Source: Sphingomonas sp. BK235 (lineage in GTDB: Bacteria > Pseudomonadota > Alphaproteobacteria > Sphingomonadales > Sphingomonadaceae). From it: 64,000 nt of DNA. Position 1 is the stretch's first letter, and each line of letters starts with the position of its first letter. Position numbers and translations under genes: made by a program. Below, piece after piece: positions 7,273-16,108 of the stretch. The notes below the pieces were generated by a model. It had not been told where the DNA came from and did no database searches. It saw only the letters and a list, made by a program, of their open reading frames with translations. Location: positions 186,001-250,000 of the forward strand of contig NZ_SLXN01000003.1 of NCBI RefSeq assembly GCF_004345855.1, read 5' to 3'.

Positions 7273-10200
7273 ATGCACCGTCGCCACAAATGCGCTCTGT
7301 TCGTGTCGTCGAGCGCGCTCGCCGCGCTGATCGCGGGCGCCGCCGCCGCGCAGGCCGCGCCGCAGGACCAGCCGCCGCCCTCCGCCACCGGCGATGTCGT
7401 CTCCGCCGGCGCCCCCGCCGCGCCGCCCGCGACCGACGCGCAGGGCACGCAATCGCCCGTGCAGGAAGGCGGCGAGGCGCAGATCAACGACATCGTCGTC
7501 ACCGGCTTCCGCGCCTCGCTCAACAGCGCGCTCAACCAGAAGCGCAGCGAGACCGCGGCGGTCGACAGCATCGTCGCCGAGGACATCGGCAAATTCCCCG
7601 ATTCGAACCTCGCCGAGTCGATGCAGCGCATCCCCGGCGTGGCGCTGTCGCGCGGCGACGGCGGCGAGGGGCGCAACATCTCGGTGCGCGGCCTCGGCGC
7701 GCAGTTCACGCGCGTCCGCATCAACGGCATGGAGGGCGTGTCGCAGGTCAGCGGCAGCGATATCCGCGGCGGCGTCGCCACCGGCCGCTCGTTCGACTTC
7801 GTCACCTTCCCCACCGAGATCTTCTCGGCACTCTCGGTGCGCAAGACCACCTCGGCCGACGTCGAGGAGGGGTCGCTCGGCGCCACGGTCGACCTGCGCG
7901 CGCCCAAGCCGTTCGACCAGAAGAAGTCGTTCGTCTTCTCCGGCACCGCGCGCGGCATCTACAACGACATCAAGAAGGACGTCGATCCGCGCCTGTCCGC
8001 GCTCGTTTCCAAGCAGTTCGGCGACACGTTCGGCGTGCTCGCCAGCGTCGCCTATTCCAAGCGCCGCATCGACGAATATGCCTATTCGGCGGTCGATGTC
8101 GTGCCGACCACGGTCTACGGCCTCGCCCAGCCCAACGGCAGCGCCAATGCGGGCGTGATCTTCCCCTTCTGCACGCCCGTCGGCTACACCTACAAGGGCG
8201 GTGCGGTGAACAGTCCGGGGATCGGCTATACCCAGCCGAGCGGCGCCTCGATCGGCTCGGACGCCAACAATTGCAGCACCAACAACCCGCGTACCGGCAC
8301 CCAGGCCGCTTATGACTATATCATGAGCCGCACCGGAGTGAACGGCCGGCCGGGCGGCGGTGTCTACCTCCCCCGCCTGCCACGGCCGGTGAAGAGCAGC
8401 CAGGATCAGCAGCGTCTCGCCGGATCGCTGACCTTCCAGTGGAAGCCGAGCGATAACACCGACATCTCGCTCGACGGGCTCTACTCGCGTTTCAAGGTCA
8501 ACCGGCTCGACACCTATTTCGACGCGCGCTCCTTCGGTCGCGCGATCTCGAACAACGGCCAGCCGCTCACCTCCGTGCGCGATATCGAGGTGGACGACAA
8601 CGGCTCGCTGATCCACGGCCTGTTCGACGGCGTCGACCTGCGCTCGGAGATGCAGAACGAGCGCTTCACCTCGGAATATAAGCAGGCCAACCTCAACTTC
8701 GATCATCGCTTCTCGGACAGCTTCAGACTGTTCGGCCTGGTCGGCATCAACCAGTCGAAGCTGGATACGAACCGGCTTCAGGTCGCGATCGACTCGAACG
8801 ACACGCGCGACTGGTCGATCGATTTCCGCGACAATCCCGATATCCCCAAGATCGGCTATGGCATCGACACGACCAACCCGGCGCTGTTCCAATACGGCCC
8901 GCCGCTCGCCAACGGCGACCAGCGCGGCCAGCTCTCCAACTTCATCCGCCGCAACACGATCGTCAGCAAGACCTTCGAGCTCAACGGCGACTGGAAGCCG
9001 ACGCAGGGCTTCACCGTCCAGTTCGGCGGCCAGTATCGCACCAACAAATATACCGCGCGTGAGCGTCAGCTCGCCACCAACACCCCGCTGACGCTGCCGA
9101 GCGGCGTGTCGATCGCCGATTTCAGCTTCGTCACCAGCGGTGTCGGCAAGAACCTCGACGGCCAGCTGCAGGACTTCGTCTCGATCGATCCGGACAAGTT
9201 CCGCGACGCGGTCGGGCTCGACAGCTACGTCTATTGCAGCATCGAGTGCGCCAAGGGCACCTACGGCGGCGTCGACGAGAAGTACAAGTCGGGCTACGCG
9301 ATGGTGAAGTTCGACACGCAGGACATCCTGCCGTTCACGCTGCGCGGCGACGCCGGCGTGCGCTACGTCCACACCAGCCTCGACACCTACGGGCCGATCA
9401 CCACCGCGGCGCCGGCAGGGTCGACCTATCCGTCGCAGTTCGTGATCTCCGAGGTGAGCCGCTCCTATGAGGACTGGCTGCCGTCGATGAACCTGGCGCT
9501 GGACGTCACGCCCAACCTGGTGGCGCGCCTCTCGGCGGCGCGCGTCATGTCGCGCCCGTCCTACGGCCAGCTGATCCCGGCCGGTTCGGCCAATCTGGTG
9601 ATCCAGACCGCCTCGTTCAGCAACCCGTTCCTCGAGCCGATCCGCGCCAATACCTTCGACGCCGCGCTGGAATGGTATTTCCGCCCCGGCTCGCTGCTGT
9701 CGGTGGCGTATTTCTACAAGAACATCGAGACCTACATCCAGACGACCAGCACCAGCCTGGCCTTCCAGGACATCGGCCTGCCGCTGACGCTGCTCAACGG
9801 CACGCAGCTGCGCCCCACCGACCAGTTCACCGTCCAGCGCAGCAACAACACGCCGGGTGGCCCGCTGCGCGGCTTCGAGGCGAACGTGCAATTGCCCTTC
9901 ACCTTCCTGCCGGGCTTCCTCAGGAACTTCGGTGCGTTGGGCAACTTCACGCGGGTGCGCTCGAACATCAACTACATCATCTCGCCGACGCTCTCGCGCA
10001 CCGCGCCGCTGGTCGGCCTGTCGCCCGAGACCGCGAGCGGCACGCTCTATTATGAGGACAGCCGGTTCAGCATCCGCTCGACGGTGAACTATCGCTCGTC
10101 CTTCCTCACCGCGGTGCCGAGCGGCTCGGTCGACGCGGACTCCACCTCGAACGCCAGCTCGATCTTCGTCGACGCCTCGGCCTCGTACAACCTGACCGAG

Positions 10201-10338
10201 AACGTGAAACTGATCGCCGAGGTGCAGAACATCACCAACGAGACCAACCGGCTCACCGTCGACACGGTGCGCAAGGACCCGCTCTACACCGCCTATTTCG
10301 GCCGCACCTTTGCGCTGGCGGTGAATTTCGTGTTCTGA
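7273..10338 (+). CDS. TonB-dependent receptor, Caulobacter/Sphingomonas carbohydrate type
   Basis: The protein has 1021 residues from the ATG at 7273, where a signal peptide begins (MHRRHKCALFVSS, cleavage near AAQAAPQ). After a low-complexity linker comes a TonB-box-like stretch (INDIVVTGFRASL). The plug domain follows (DSIVAEDIGKFPDSNLAESMQRIPGV, RGDGGEGRNISVRGL), then a long outer-membrane barrel ending in the aromatic C-terminus FALAVNFVF. Members of this subfamily import oligosaccharides across the outer membrane. Being first in an apparent transcription unit with uxuA, uxaC, uxuB and an ExuT-like permease, it most likely takes up a glucuronate-containing saccharide. The barrel sequence does not identify the ligand. 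Confidence 0.9.
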   Translation: MHRRHKCALFVSSSALAALIAGAAAAQAAPQDQPPPSATGDVVSAGAPAAPPATDAQGTQSPVQEGGEAQINDIVVTGFRASLNSALNQKRSETAAVDSIVAEDIGKFPDSNLAESMQRIPGVALSRGDGGEGRNISVRGLGAQFTRVRINGMEGVSQVSGSDIRGGVATGRSFDFVTFPTEIFSALSVRKTTSADVEEGSLGATVDLRAPKPFDQKKSFVFSGTARGIYNDIKKDVDPRLSALVSKQFGDTFGVLASVAYSKRRIDEYAYSAVDVVPTTVYGLAQPNGSANAGVIFPFCTPVGYTYKGGAVNSPGIGYTQPSGASIGSDANNCSTNNPRTGTQAAYDYIMSRTGVNGRPGGGVYLPRLPRPVKSSQDQQRLAGSLTFQWKPSDNTDISLDGLYSRFKVNRLDTYFDARSFGRAISNNGQPLTSVRDIEVDDNGSLIHGLFDGVDLRSEMQNERFTSEYKQANLNFDHRFSDSFRLFGLVGINQSKLDTNRLQVAIDSNDTRDWSIDFRDNPDIPKIGYGIDTTNPALFQYGPPLANGDQRGQLSNFIRRNTIVSKTFELNGDWKPTQGFTVQFGGQYRTNKYTARERQLATNTPLTLPSGVSIADFSFVTSGVGKNLDGQLQDFVSIDPDKFRDAVGLDSYVYCSIECAKGTYGGVDEKYKSGYAMVKFDTQDILPFTLRGDAGVRYVHTSLDTYGPITTAAPAGSTYPSQFVISEVSRSYEDWLPSMNLALDVTPNLVARLSAARVMSRPSYGQLIPAGSANLVIQTASFSNPFLEPIRANTFDAALEWYFRPGSLLSVAYFYKNIETYIQTTSTSLAFQDIGLPLTLLNGTQLRPTDQFTVQRSNNTPGGPLRGFEANVQLPFTFLPGFLRNFGALGNFTRVRSNINYIISPTLSRTAPLVGLSPETASGTLYYEDSRFSIRSTVNYRSSFLTAVPSGSVDADSTSNASSIFVDASASYNLTENVKLIAEVQNITNETNRLTVDTVRKDPLYTAYFGRTFALAVNFVF

Positions 10339-10408
10339 GCCGCGGATGATGTTTCGGGGCGACAGCGAGGACGGGCGGATGGCGCGACACGACGGGCGGA
10401 TGCGATGG

Positions 10409-11605
10409 ATGACGCAGACGATGCGGTGGTTCGGGCCGTCCGACCCGGTCGCGCTGCGCGACATCCGCCAGACCGGCGCGACCGAGGTCGTCACCGCGCT
10501 GCACGAGGTGCCCAACGGCGCCGTGTGGAGCGCGGCGGCGATCGCCGAGCGGCGCGCGACCATCGCCGCGGCGGGGCTCGGCTGGACCGTGGTGGAAAGC
10601 CTGCCGGTCCACGAGGAGATCAAGACGCGCGGGGCCCGCTGGGACGAGCTGGTCGACGCCTATCGCACCAGCCTGCGCCATCTCGCCGCCGCGGGCATCC
10701 GGGTCGTCACCTATAATTTCATGCCGGTGCTCGACTGGACCCGCACCGACCTCGGCTGGGAACTGCCCGACGGCGCGCGCGCCTTGCGCTACGACCATGA
10801 GGCGGCCGCCGCCTTCGACCTCTTCCTGCTGCGCCGCGACGGCGCCGAGCGCGACTATGCCGCCGACTTGATCGAGCGCGCCGAGCGCCGCCTCGCCGGC
10901 ATGGACGAGGACGCGCGCCGCCGGCTGACGCGCAACATCATCGCCGGCCTGCCGGGCAGCGAGGAGAGCTTCTCGATCGAGGACTTCCGCGCCGCGCTCG
11001 CCAGCTATGATGGGGTGGATGCCGCCGCGCTGCACGCCCATCACGTCGCCTTCCTCGAGGCGGTCTGCCCGGTGGCGGAGGAACTCGGCCTGCATCTGGT
11101 GGTCCATCCCGACGACCCGCCCTTCGCGCTGTTCGGCCTGCCGCGCGTGGTGAGCACCGAGGCCGATGTCGCCGACCTGTTCGCGCGCGTGCCGAGCCGC
11201 GCCAACGGCCTGTGCTTCTGCGCCGGCTCGTTCGGGGCGCGACCCGACAACGATCTGCCCGGCATGGTCGACCGGCTCGGCGAGCGGATCGGCTTCCTCC
11301 ATCTCCGCTCGGTCCAGCGCGAGAGCGGCGACGCTCGTGGGGGAACGTTCCACGAGGCGGCGCACCTCGAGGGGGATGCGGGGATGACCGCGATCGTCGC
11401 CGCGGTCCACCGCCTCCAGCAGCGCGAGGATCGCTCGATCCCGATGCGCCCCGACCACGGACACCAGATGCTCGACGACCTCTCGCGCGTGACCAATCCC
11501 GGCTACTCGCTGCTCGGCCGGATGCGAGGGCTCGCCGAACTGCGCGGCGTGGAGCGCGGCGTCGCGCACGCCACCGCCGACGCGCGCGCGGGGGCATTGG
11601 CATGA
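10409..11605 (+). CDS. uxuA: Mannonate dehydratase
   Basis: The enzyme dehydrates D-mannonate to 2-keto-3-deoxy-D-gluconate (EC 4.2.1.8), the last specific step of glucuronate breakdown. The start at 10409 (MTQTMRWFGPSDPV) aligns with the usual UxuA N-terminus and gives 398 residues, close to the E. coli enzyme. In-frame ATGs at 10346, 10379 and 10400 are alternatives. Diagnostic segments are TEVVTALHEVPNG, YNFMPVLDWTRTDL, VHPDDPPFALFGLPR, NGLCFCAG, HLEGDAGM and PMRPDHGHQML, which carry the Mn-binding and catalytic residues. The gene follows the receptor by about 70 bases, and its stop overlaps the uxaC start by 4 bases (ATGA). Confidence 0.95.
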   Translation: MTQTMRWFGPSDPVALRDIRQTGATEVVTALHEVPNGAVWSAAAIAERRATIAAAGLGWTVVESLPVHEEIKTRGARWDELVDAYRTSLRHLAAAGIRVVTYNFMPVLDWTRTDLGWELPDGARALRYDHEAAAAFDLFLLRRDGAERDYAADLIERAERRLAGMDEDARRRLTRNIIAGLPGSEESFSIEDFRAALASYDGVDAAALHAHHVAFLEAVCPVAEELGLHLVVHPDDPPFALFGLPRVVSTEADVADLFARVPSRANGLCFCAGSFGARPDNDLPGMVDRLGERIGFLHLRSVQRESGDARGGTFHEAAHLEGDAGMTAIVAAVHRLQQREDRSIPMRPDHGHQMLDDLSRVTNPGYSLLGRMRGLAELRGVERGVAHATADARAGALA

Positions 11606-13014
11606 CGCGCGCGCTCCGCCTCCACCCCGACCGGCTGTTCCCGAGCGACCCGACCCAGTGCGACATCGCGCGCGCGCTGTACGCCGAGATCGGCGCGCTG
11701 CCGATCGTCAGCCCGCACGGCCACACCGATCCGCGCTGGTTCGCCGAGGACTCGCGCTGGCAGAACGCGACCGAGCTGCTGCTCGCGCCCGATCACTATG
11801 TCTTCCGCATGCTCTACTCGCAGGGCGTCGCGCTCGACGATCTCGCCATCCCCTCGCGCGCCGGCACGCCCGCGACCGACCCGCGCTCGGCGTGGCGCGT
11901 CTTCGCGGACCATTATCACCTCTTCCGCGGCACGCCGTCGCGGCTGTGGCTCGACCATGTCTTCGCCGAGGTGTTCGGCTTCGAGGTCGCGCTGGAGGCT
12001 GGCACCGCCGACCTTTACTATGATCGCATCAACGAGCAGCTGGCCACGCCCGCCTTCCGCGCGCGCGCGCTGTTCGATCGGTTCGGGATCGAGTTCCTCG
12101 CCACCACCGAGGGCGCCGACGATCCGCTCGAGTCGCATCGTCAGATCCGCGACTCGGGCTGGGGCGGTCGCGTCGTCACGACCTATCGCCCCGATGGCGT
12201 GATCGACGTCGAGCACGAGCAGTTCCAGCCCGCGATGGCGCGCTTCGCCGAGCTGACCGGCGAGGACGTGTGGAGCTGGCCAGGCTATCTCGCCGCGCAC
12301 CGCAAACGTCGCGCCGACTTCCGCGCGGCGGGCGCTACCGCGACCGACCACGGTCACCCGAGCGCGCGCACCGCCAACCTCTCCGCCGCCGAGGCCGAGG
12401 CGCTGTTCGGCCGCATCGCGAACGGCGAATGGGACGCGGCGGACGCCGAGCTGTTCCGCGCGCAGATGCTCACCGAGATGGCGAAGATGAGCGTCGAGGA
12501 CGGCATGGTGATGCAGCTGCATCCCGGCTCCTTCCGCAACCACAACCGCCAGCTGTTCGCGAGCCACGGCCGCGACAAGGGCGCCGACATCCCGATGCGC
12601 GCCGATTTCGTCAGCGCGCTCCAGCCGCTGCTCGACGTCGTCGGGAACGACCCGCGCTTCACGCTGATCCTCTTCACGCTCGACGAGACCACCTACGCGC
12701 GCGAGCTGGCACCGCTCGCCGGCCATTACCCGTGCCTGCGGCTGGGGCCGGCGTGGTGGTTCCACGATTCGCCCGAGGGCATGCTGCGCTACCGCGAGAT
12801 GACCACCGAGACCGCCGGCTTCTACAACACCGTCGGGTTCAACGACGACACGCGCGCCTTCCTCTCGATCCCGGCGCGGCACGACGTCGCGCGGCGGATC
12901 GACTGCCATTATCTCGCGCGGCTCGTCGCCGAGCATCGGCTCGAGGACTGGGAGGCGGCCGAGCTGGCGCGCGACCTCACCGTCGGGCTGGTGCGCAAGG
13001 CCTACAAGCTGTGA
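11602..13014 (+). CDS. uxaC: Glucuronate (uronate) isomerase
   Basis: The enzyme converts D-glucuronate to D-fructuronate and galacturonate to tagaturonate (EC 5.3.1.12). The protein has 470 residues, the same as E. coli UxaC. The N-terminal metal motif is HGHTDPRWF. Further recognisable segments are RMLYSQGV, QLHPGSFRNHN, and the C-terminal PAWWFHDSPEGM and GFNDDTRAF. The start is the ATG at 11602 inside the uxuA stop. The stop overlaps the GTG start of uxuB (GTGA), so uxuA-uxaC-uxuB are translationally coupled. Confidence 0.95.
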   Translation: MTRALRLHPDRLFPSDPTQCDIARALYAEIGALPIVSPHGHTDPRWFAEDSRWQNATELLLAPDHYVFRMLYSQGVALDDLAIPSRAGTPATDPRSAWRVFADHYHLFRGTPSRLWLDHVFAEVFGFEVALEAGTADLYYDRINEQLATPAFRARALFDRFGIEFLATTEGADDPLESHRQIRDSGWGGRVVTTYRPDGVIDVEHEQFQPAMARFAELTGEDVWSWPGYLAAHRKRRADFRAAGATATDHGHPSARTANLSAAEAEALFGRIANGEWDAADAELFRAQMLTEMAKMSVEDGMVMQLHPGSFRNHNRQLFASHGRDKGADIPMRADFVSALQPLLDVVGNDPRFTLILFTLDETTYARELAPLAGHYPCLRLGPAWWFHDSPEGMLRYREMTTETAGFYNTVGFNDDTRAFLSIPARHDVARRIDCHYLARLVAEHRLEDWEAAELARDLTVGLVRKAYKL

Positions 13015-14405
13015 GTGGCGCGGAGCGGCTGTCGCCGGCCACCGCCGACCGGCTTCCCGACAGCATCGAGCGCCCCGGCTACGATCGCGCGGCGCAGCGG
13101 ACCGGGATCGTCCATCTCGGGCTCGGCGCCTTCCACCGCGCGCACCAGGCGGTCTACACCGACGCGGCGATGTCGGCGGGCGACCGCGATTTCGCGATCA
13201 CCGGCGTGTCGCTGCGCTCGCCCGCGGTGGCCGAGGCGCTGCTGCCGCAGGACGCGCTCTACACGGTGACGCAGCGCTCCGCCGCGGGCGAGCGGATCGC
13301 GCTGGTGGGCGCACTGCGCGAGATGCTGGTGGCGCCGCGCGACGGCGAGCGGCTGCGCGCGGTGCTCGCCGCGCCGGGTACCTCGATCGTCACGCTGACC
13401 GTGACCGAGAAAGGCTATCACCGCGGCCCCGACGGCGCGCTCGACCTCGCCTCGGTCGAGGCGGCGGGCGGCACGATCTACCATCATCTGGCGCGCGCGC
13501 TCGCGGATCGCCGCCAGTCCGGCGCCGGCGGCCTCACGCTGGTGAGCTGCGACAATCTCGCGCACAACGGCGCCGCGCTCGCGACTTCGCTCGGCGCCTG
13601 GCTCGATCGCACCGATCCCGGGCTGCGCGCGTGGTTCGAGGCGGAATGCGCCTGTCCGTCGACGATGGTCGACCGCATCGTCCCGGCCGCGCGCGACGCC
13701 GACCTGGAGCGCACCGCCGCCGCGATCGGCCTGTACGACGCCGCCGCGGTGACCACCGAGCCGTTCATGCAATGGGTGATCGAGGACCGGTTCGCGACCC
13801 GCCGCCCGCGCTGGGAACTGGCGGGCGCGCAACTGGTCGCCGACGTCGCGCCCTATGAGTTCGCCAAGCTGCGCATGCTCAACGGCGCCCATTCCGCGCT
13901 CGCCTATCTCGGGCTGGAGCGCGGGCACCAGTTCGTCCACCAGGCGGTGGGCGATCCCACGATCCGCGCCATCGTCGAGCCGCTGATGCGCGACGAGGCG
14001 GCCGCCAGCCTCACCCCGGCGCCGGAGCAGGACCTCGGCGCCTATGCCGACGCGCTGTTCGCGCGCTTCGCCAACCCGGCGCTGCCGCATTCGCTCATCC
14101 AGATCGCGATGGACGGTTCGCAGAAGATCCCGCAGCGCTGGCTCGCGACCCTGCGCGCCAATGCCGCTGAAGGGCGCCGCTGCCCGGCGATCCTGACCGC
14201 GCTGGCGACGTGGCTGCGTCACGTCCGCGGCGACGGTGCGCCGGTCAACGATCCGATGGCGGAGCGGCTCGCAGCGCTGTGGCGCGAGGTCGGCGAGGGC
14301 GGAGTCGTCTCGGCTTTCTTCGGCGAGCGCGGGCTGTTCGCCGATCACTGGCAGGCCGACGCGGAGGACCGCGCGGCGCTGGACGCGCGGTTGCGCGAGG
14401 GTTGA
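13011..14405 (+). CDS. uxuB: Fructuronate reductase (mannitol dehydrogenase family)
   Basis: The protein has 464 residues from a GTG at 13011 that overlaps the uxaC stop. It belongs to the long-chain mannitol dehydrogenase family. The NAD-binding N-terminus reads IVHLGLGAFHRAHQAVYTD, and the catalytic C-terminal domain holds KLRMLNGAHSALAYLG with the family's lysine, asparagine and histidine. With UxaC before it and UxuA in the same operon, the expected reaction is D-fructuronate to D-mannonate (EC 1.1.1.57). Tagaturonate reduction (UxaB-like) is possible but less likely, because the partner dehydratase is UxuA. Confidence 0.92.
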   Translation: MSGAERLSPATADRLPDSIERPGYDRAAQRTGIVHLGLGAFHRAHQAVYTDAAMSAGDRDFAITGVSLRSPAVAEALLPQDALYTVTQRSAAGERIALVGALREMLVAPRDGERLRAVLAAPGTSIVTLTVTEKGYHRGPDGALDLASVEAAGGTIYHHLARALADRRQSGAGGLTLVSCDNLAHNGAALATSLGAWLDRTDPGLRAWFEAECACPSTMVDRIVPAARDADLERTAAAIGLYDAAAVTTEPFMQWVIEDRFATRRPRWELAGAQLVADVAPYEFAKLRMLNGAHSALAYLGLERGHQFVHQAVGDPTIRAIVEPLMRDEAAASLTPAPEQDLGAYADALFARFANPALPHSLIQIAMDGSQKIPQRWLATLRANAAEGRRCPAILTALATWLRHVRGDGAPVNDPMAERLAALWREVGEGGVVSAFFGERGLFADHWQADAEDRAALDARLREG

Positions 14406-14443
14406 ATCAAGCGGGCGGCGGGTGTCGCCCCGGGGAGGGTCGA

Positions 14444-15736
14444 GTGAGTTCAGCAGCTGAGATGAGTCCGCCGGCGGTGGCGCCGCGCGGGCGCGTGCGC
14501 TGGGTGATCTGCGCCCTGCTCTTCTTCGCCACCACGATCAATTACATCGACCGCCAGATCATCGGCATCCTCAAGCCGACCTTGCAGACCGAGCTGGGCT
14601 GGACCGAGGTCGATTATGGCATGATCGTCTTCTGGTTCCAGGCGGCCTATGGGATCGGGCTGCTGGTCTCGGGCGCGGTGATCGACCGGATCGGCTCCAA
14701 GATCGGCTATGCCGCGGCGATCACGGTGTGGAGCCTCGCCGCGCTGTTCCACGCGCTCGCACGCAGCCCGGGCGGCTTCGCGCTGGCGCGGTTCGCTTTG
14801 GGGCTGGGCGAGTCCGCCAACTTCCCCGCCGCGATCAAGTCGGTCGCCGAGTGGTTCCCGAAGAAGGAGCGCGCGCTCGCCGCGGGCATCCTCAACGCCG
14901 GCGCCAATGTCGGCGCGATCGCGACCCCGATCGTCGTGCCGATCATCGCCATCAGCTACGGCTGGCAGGCCGCCTTCATCATCACCGGGCTGCTGGGATT
15001 CGCCTGGCTGGCGGCGTGGCTCGCTTTCTATCGCGCCCCCGCGCAGCACCCGCGCGTCTCGCCCGAGGAACTGGCCTATATCACCTCGGACCAGCACGCC
15101 GACGAGCTCAACGCCGCGGCGCCGCGCCCGTCCTGGGCATCGCTGTTCCGCCACCGCGGCACCTGGGCCTTCGTCGTCGCCAAGTTCCTGACCGACCCGG
15201 TCTGGTATTTGTTCCTGTTCTGGCTGCCCGACTTCTTCGCCAAGCGCCACGGGCTCGACCTCAAGACCTTCGGCCCGCCGCTGATCGCGGTCTACCTGCT
15301 CGCCGACGTCGGCAGCATCGGCGGCGGGTGGCTGTCGTCCTGGCTGATCAAGCGCGGCTATAGCGTCAATGCCGGGCGCAAGCTGGCGCTGCTGGCGAGC
15401 GCGATCCTGGTGCTGCCGATCTTCTTCGCCTCGACCGTATCCAGCCTGTGGGCGGCGGTGGCGATCATCGGTGTCGCGGCGGCGGCGCACCAGGGCTGGT
15501 CAAGCAATCTCTACACGATGGTGTCGGATACCTTCCCGTCGCGCTCGGTCGCCTCGGTGATGGGCATCGGCGGCGCGGCGGGCGCGGTCGGCGGCATGAT
15601 CATGGCGCGCTACGTCGGCGAGGTGCTGGAGACGGTCGGGACCTACGTGCCGGTCTTCGTGTGGGCGGGGAGCGCCTATCTGGTGGCGCTGCTGCTGGTG
15701 CACCTGCTCGTGCCGCGGCTCGAGACCACAAGCTGA
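14444..15736 (+). CDS. exuT: MFS hexuronate transporter, ExuT-like
   Basis: The protein has 430 residues and about twelve membrane segments, in the anion:cation symporter branch of the major facilitator superfamily. The typical N-terminal motif TTINYIDRQIIGILKP is present, with GESANFPAAIKSVAEWFPKKERALA in loop 4-5. The start is the GTG at 14444, preceded by GGGGAGGG at a normal distance; an ATG at 14462 is an alternative. The gene is 38 bases after uxuB and probably the last of the operon. It is expected to import glucuronate or galacturonate with protons across the inner membrane, after the TonB receptor has passed it through the outer membrane. Confidence 0.85.
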   Translation: MSSAAEMSPPAVAPRGRVRWVICALLFFATTINYIDRQIIGILKPTLQTELGWTEVDYGMIVFWFQAAYGIGLLVSGAVIDRIGSKIGYAAAITVWSLAALFHALARSPGGFALARFALGLGESANFPAAIKSVAEWFPKKERALAAGILNAGANVGAIATPIVVPIIAISYGWQAAFIITGLLGFAWLAAWLAFYRAPAQHPRVSPEELAYITSDQHADELNAAAPRPSWASLFRHRGTWAFVVAKFLTDPVWYLFLFWLPDFFAKRHGLDLKTFGPPLIAVYLLADVGSIGGGWLSSWLIKRGYSVNAGRKLALLASAILVLPIFFASTVSSLWAAVAIIGVAAAAHQGWSSNLYTMVSDTFPSRSVASVMGIGGAAGAVGGMIMARYVGEVLETVGTYVPVFVWAGSAYLVALLLVHLLVPRLETTS

Positions 15737-15778
15737 GCCAGCCGGCGTGTGGCGCGCGCCGACGGGCGGCCGCGGCCC

Positions 15779-16108
15779 TCAGCCGCGCTCGCGCGTGATC
15801 CGGCGGACGGTCGAGACCAGCGCCGCGAGCGCCGGGTCGCGGATCGGCTCCGCCACCTGAAGCTCGCGGCTGCGACCGTCGATCGTCAGCCCGATCGTAT
15901 AGGTGCGCGCGTCGGGGCGCGGGGCGGCGGGCTCGGGCGTGCAATCGAAGAAGGCCGCGGCGTCCGCCAACCGCGCCAACTCGGCACGCTCGGCGCCCGG
16001 CAGGCGCTCGAGCGGCACGCACCGGTCGCTCGCGCGGCCGGGCAGATGCGCGAAGCCGCCCTCCACCCGCATCCGCGCCTCGCCACCGCACCCCGCCTCG
16101 TCCGCCAT
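15779..16108 (-). CDS. Emfourin-like inhibitor of the neighbouring M4 protease
   Basis: The protein has 109 residues. Its start ATG shares one base with the stop of the M4 protease gene upstream (TGATG), so the two are coupled. It has no signal peptide. Recognisable stretches are RVEGGFAHLPG, a central Cys-containing segment (FFDCTPEP), and the C-terminal YTIGLTIDGRSRELQVAE followed by PALAALVSTVRRI. Protealysin genes of Serratia are followed by a cytoplasmic proteinaceous inhibitor, emfourin, of similar size and composition. I assign this one by that gene order, size and general resemblance. No alignment could be run. Confidence 0.7.
   Translation of the reverse strand: MADEAGCGGEARMRVEGGFAHLPGRASDRCVPLERLPGAERAELARLADAAAFFDCTPEPAAPRPDARTYTIGLTIDGRSRELQVAEPIRDPALAALVSTVRRITRERG

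Noticed and set aside
10365..10405. Duplicated GACGGGCGGATG before uxuA, as a regulatory repeat
   Set aside because: The two copies are only 12 bases long and lie within possible coding starts. They more likely reflect a small local duplication that explains the several candidate start codons.
7183..10623. 1146-codon open frame opposite the TonB receptor
   Set aside because: It is low-complexity and Arg/Ala-rich without motifs. It also runs into the uxuA gene on the other strand.
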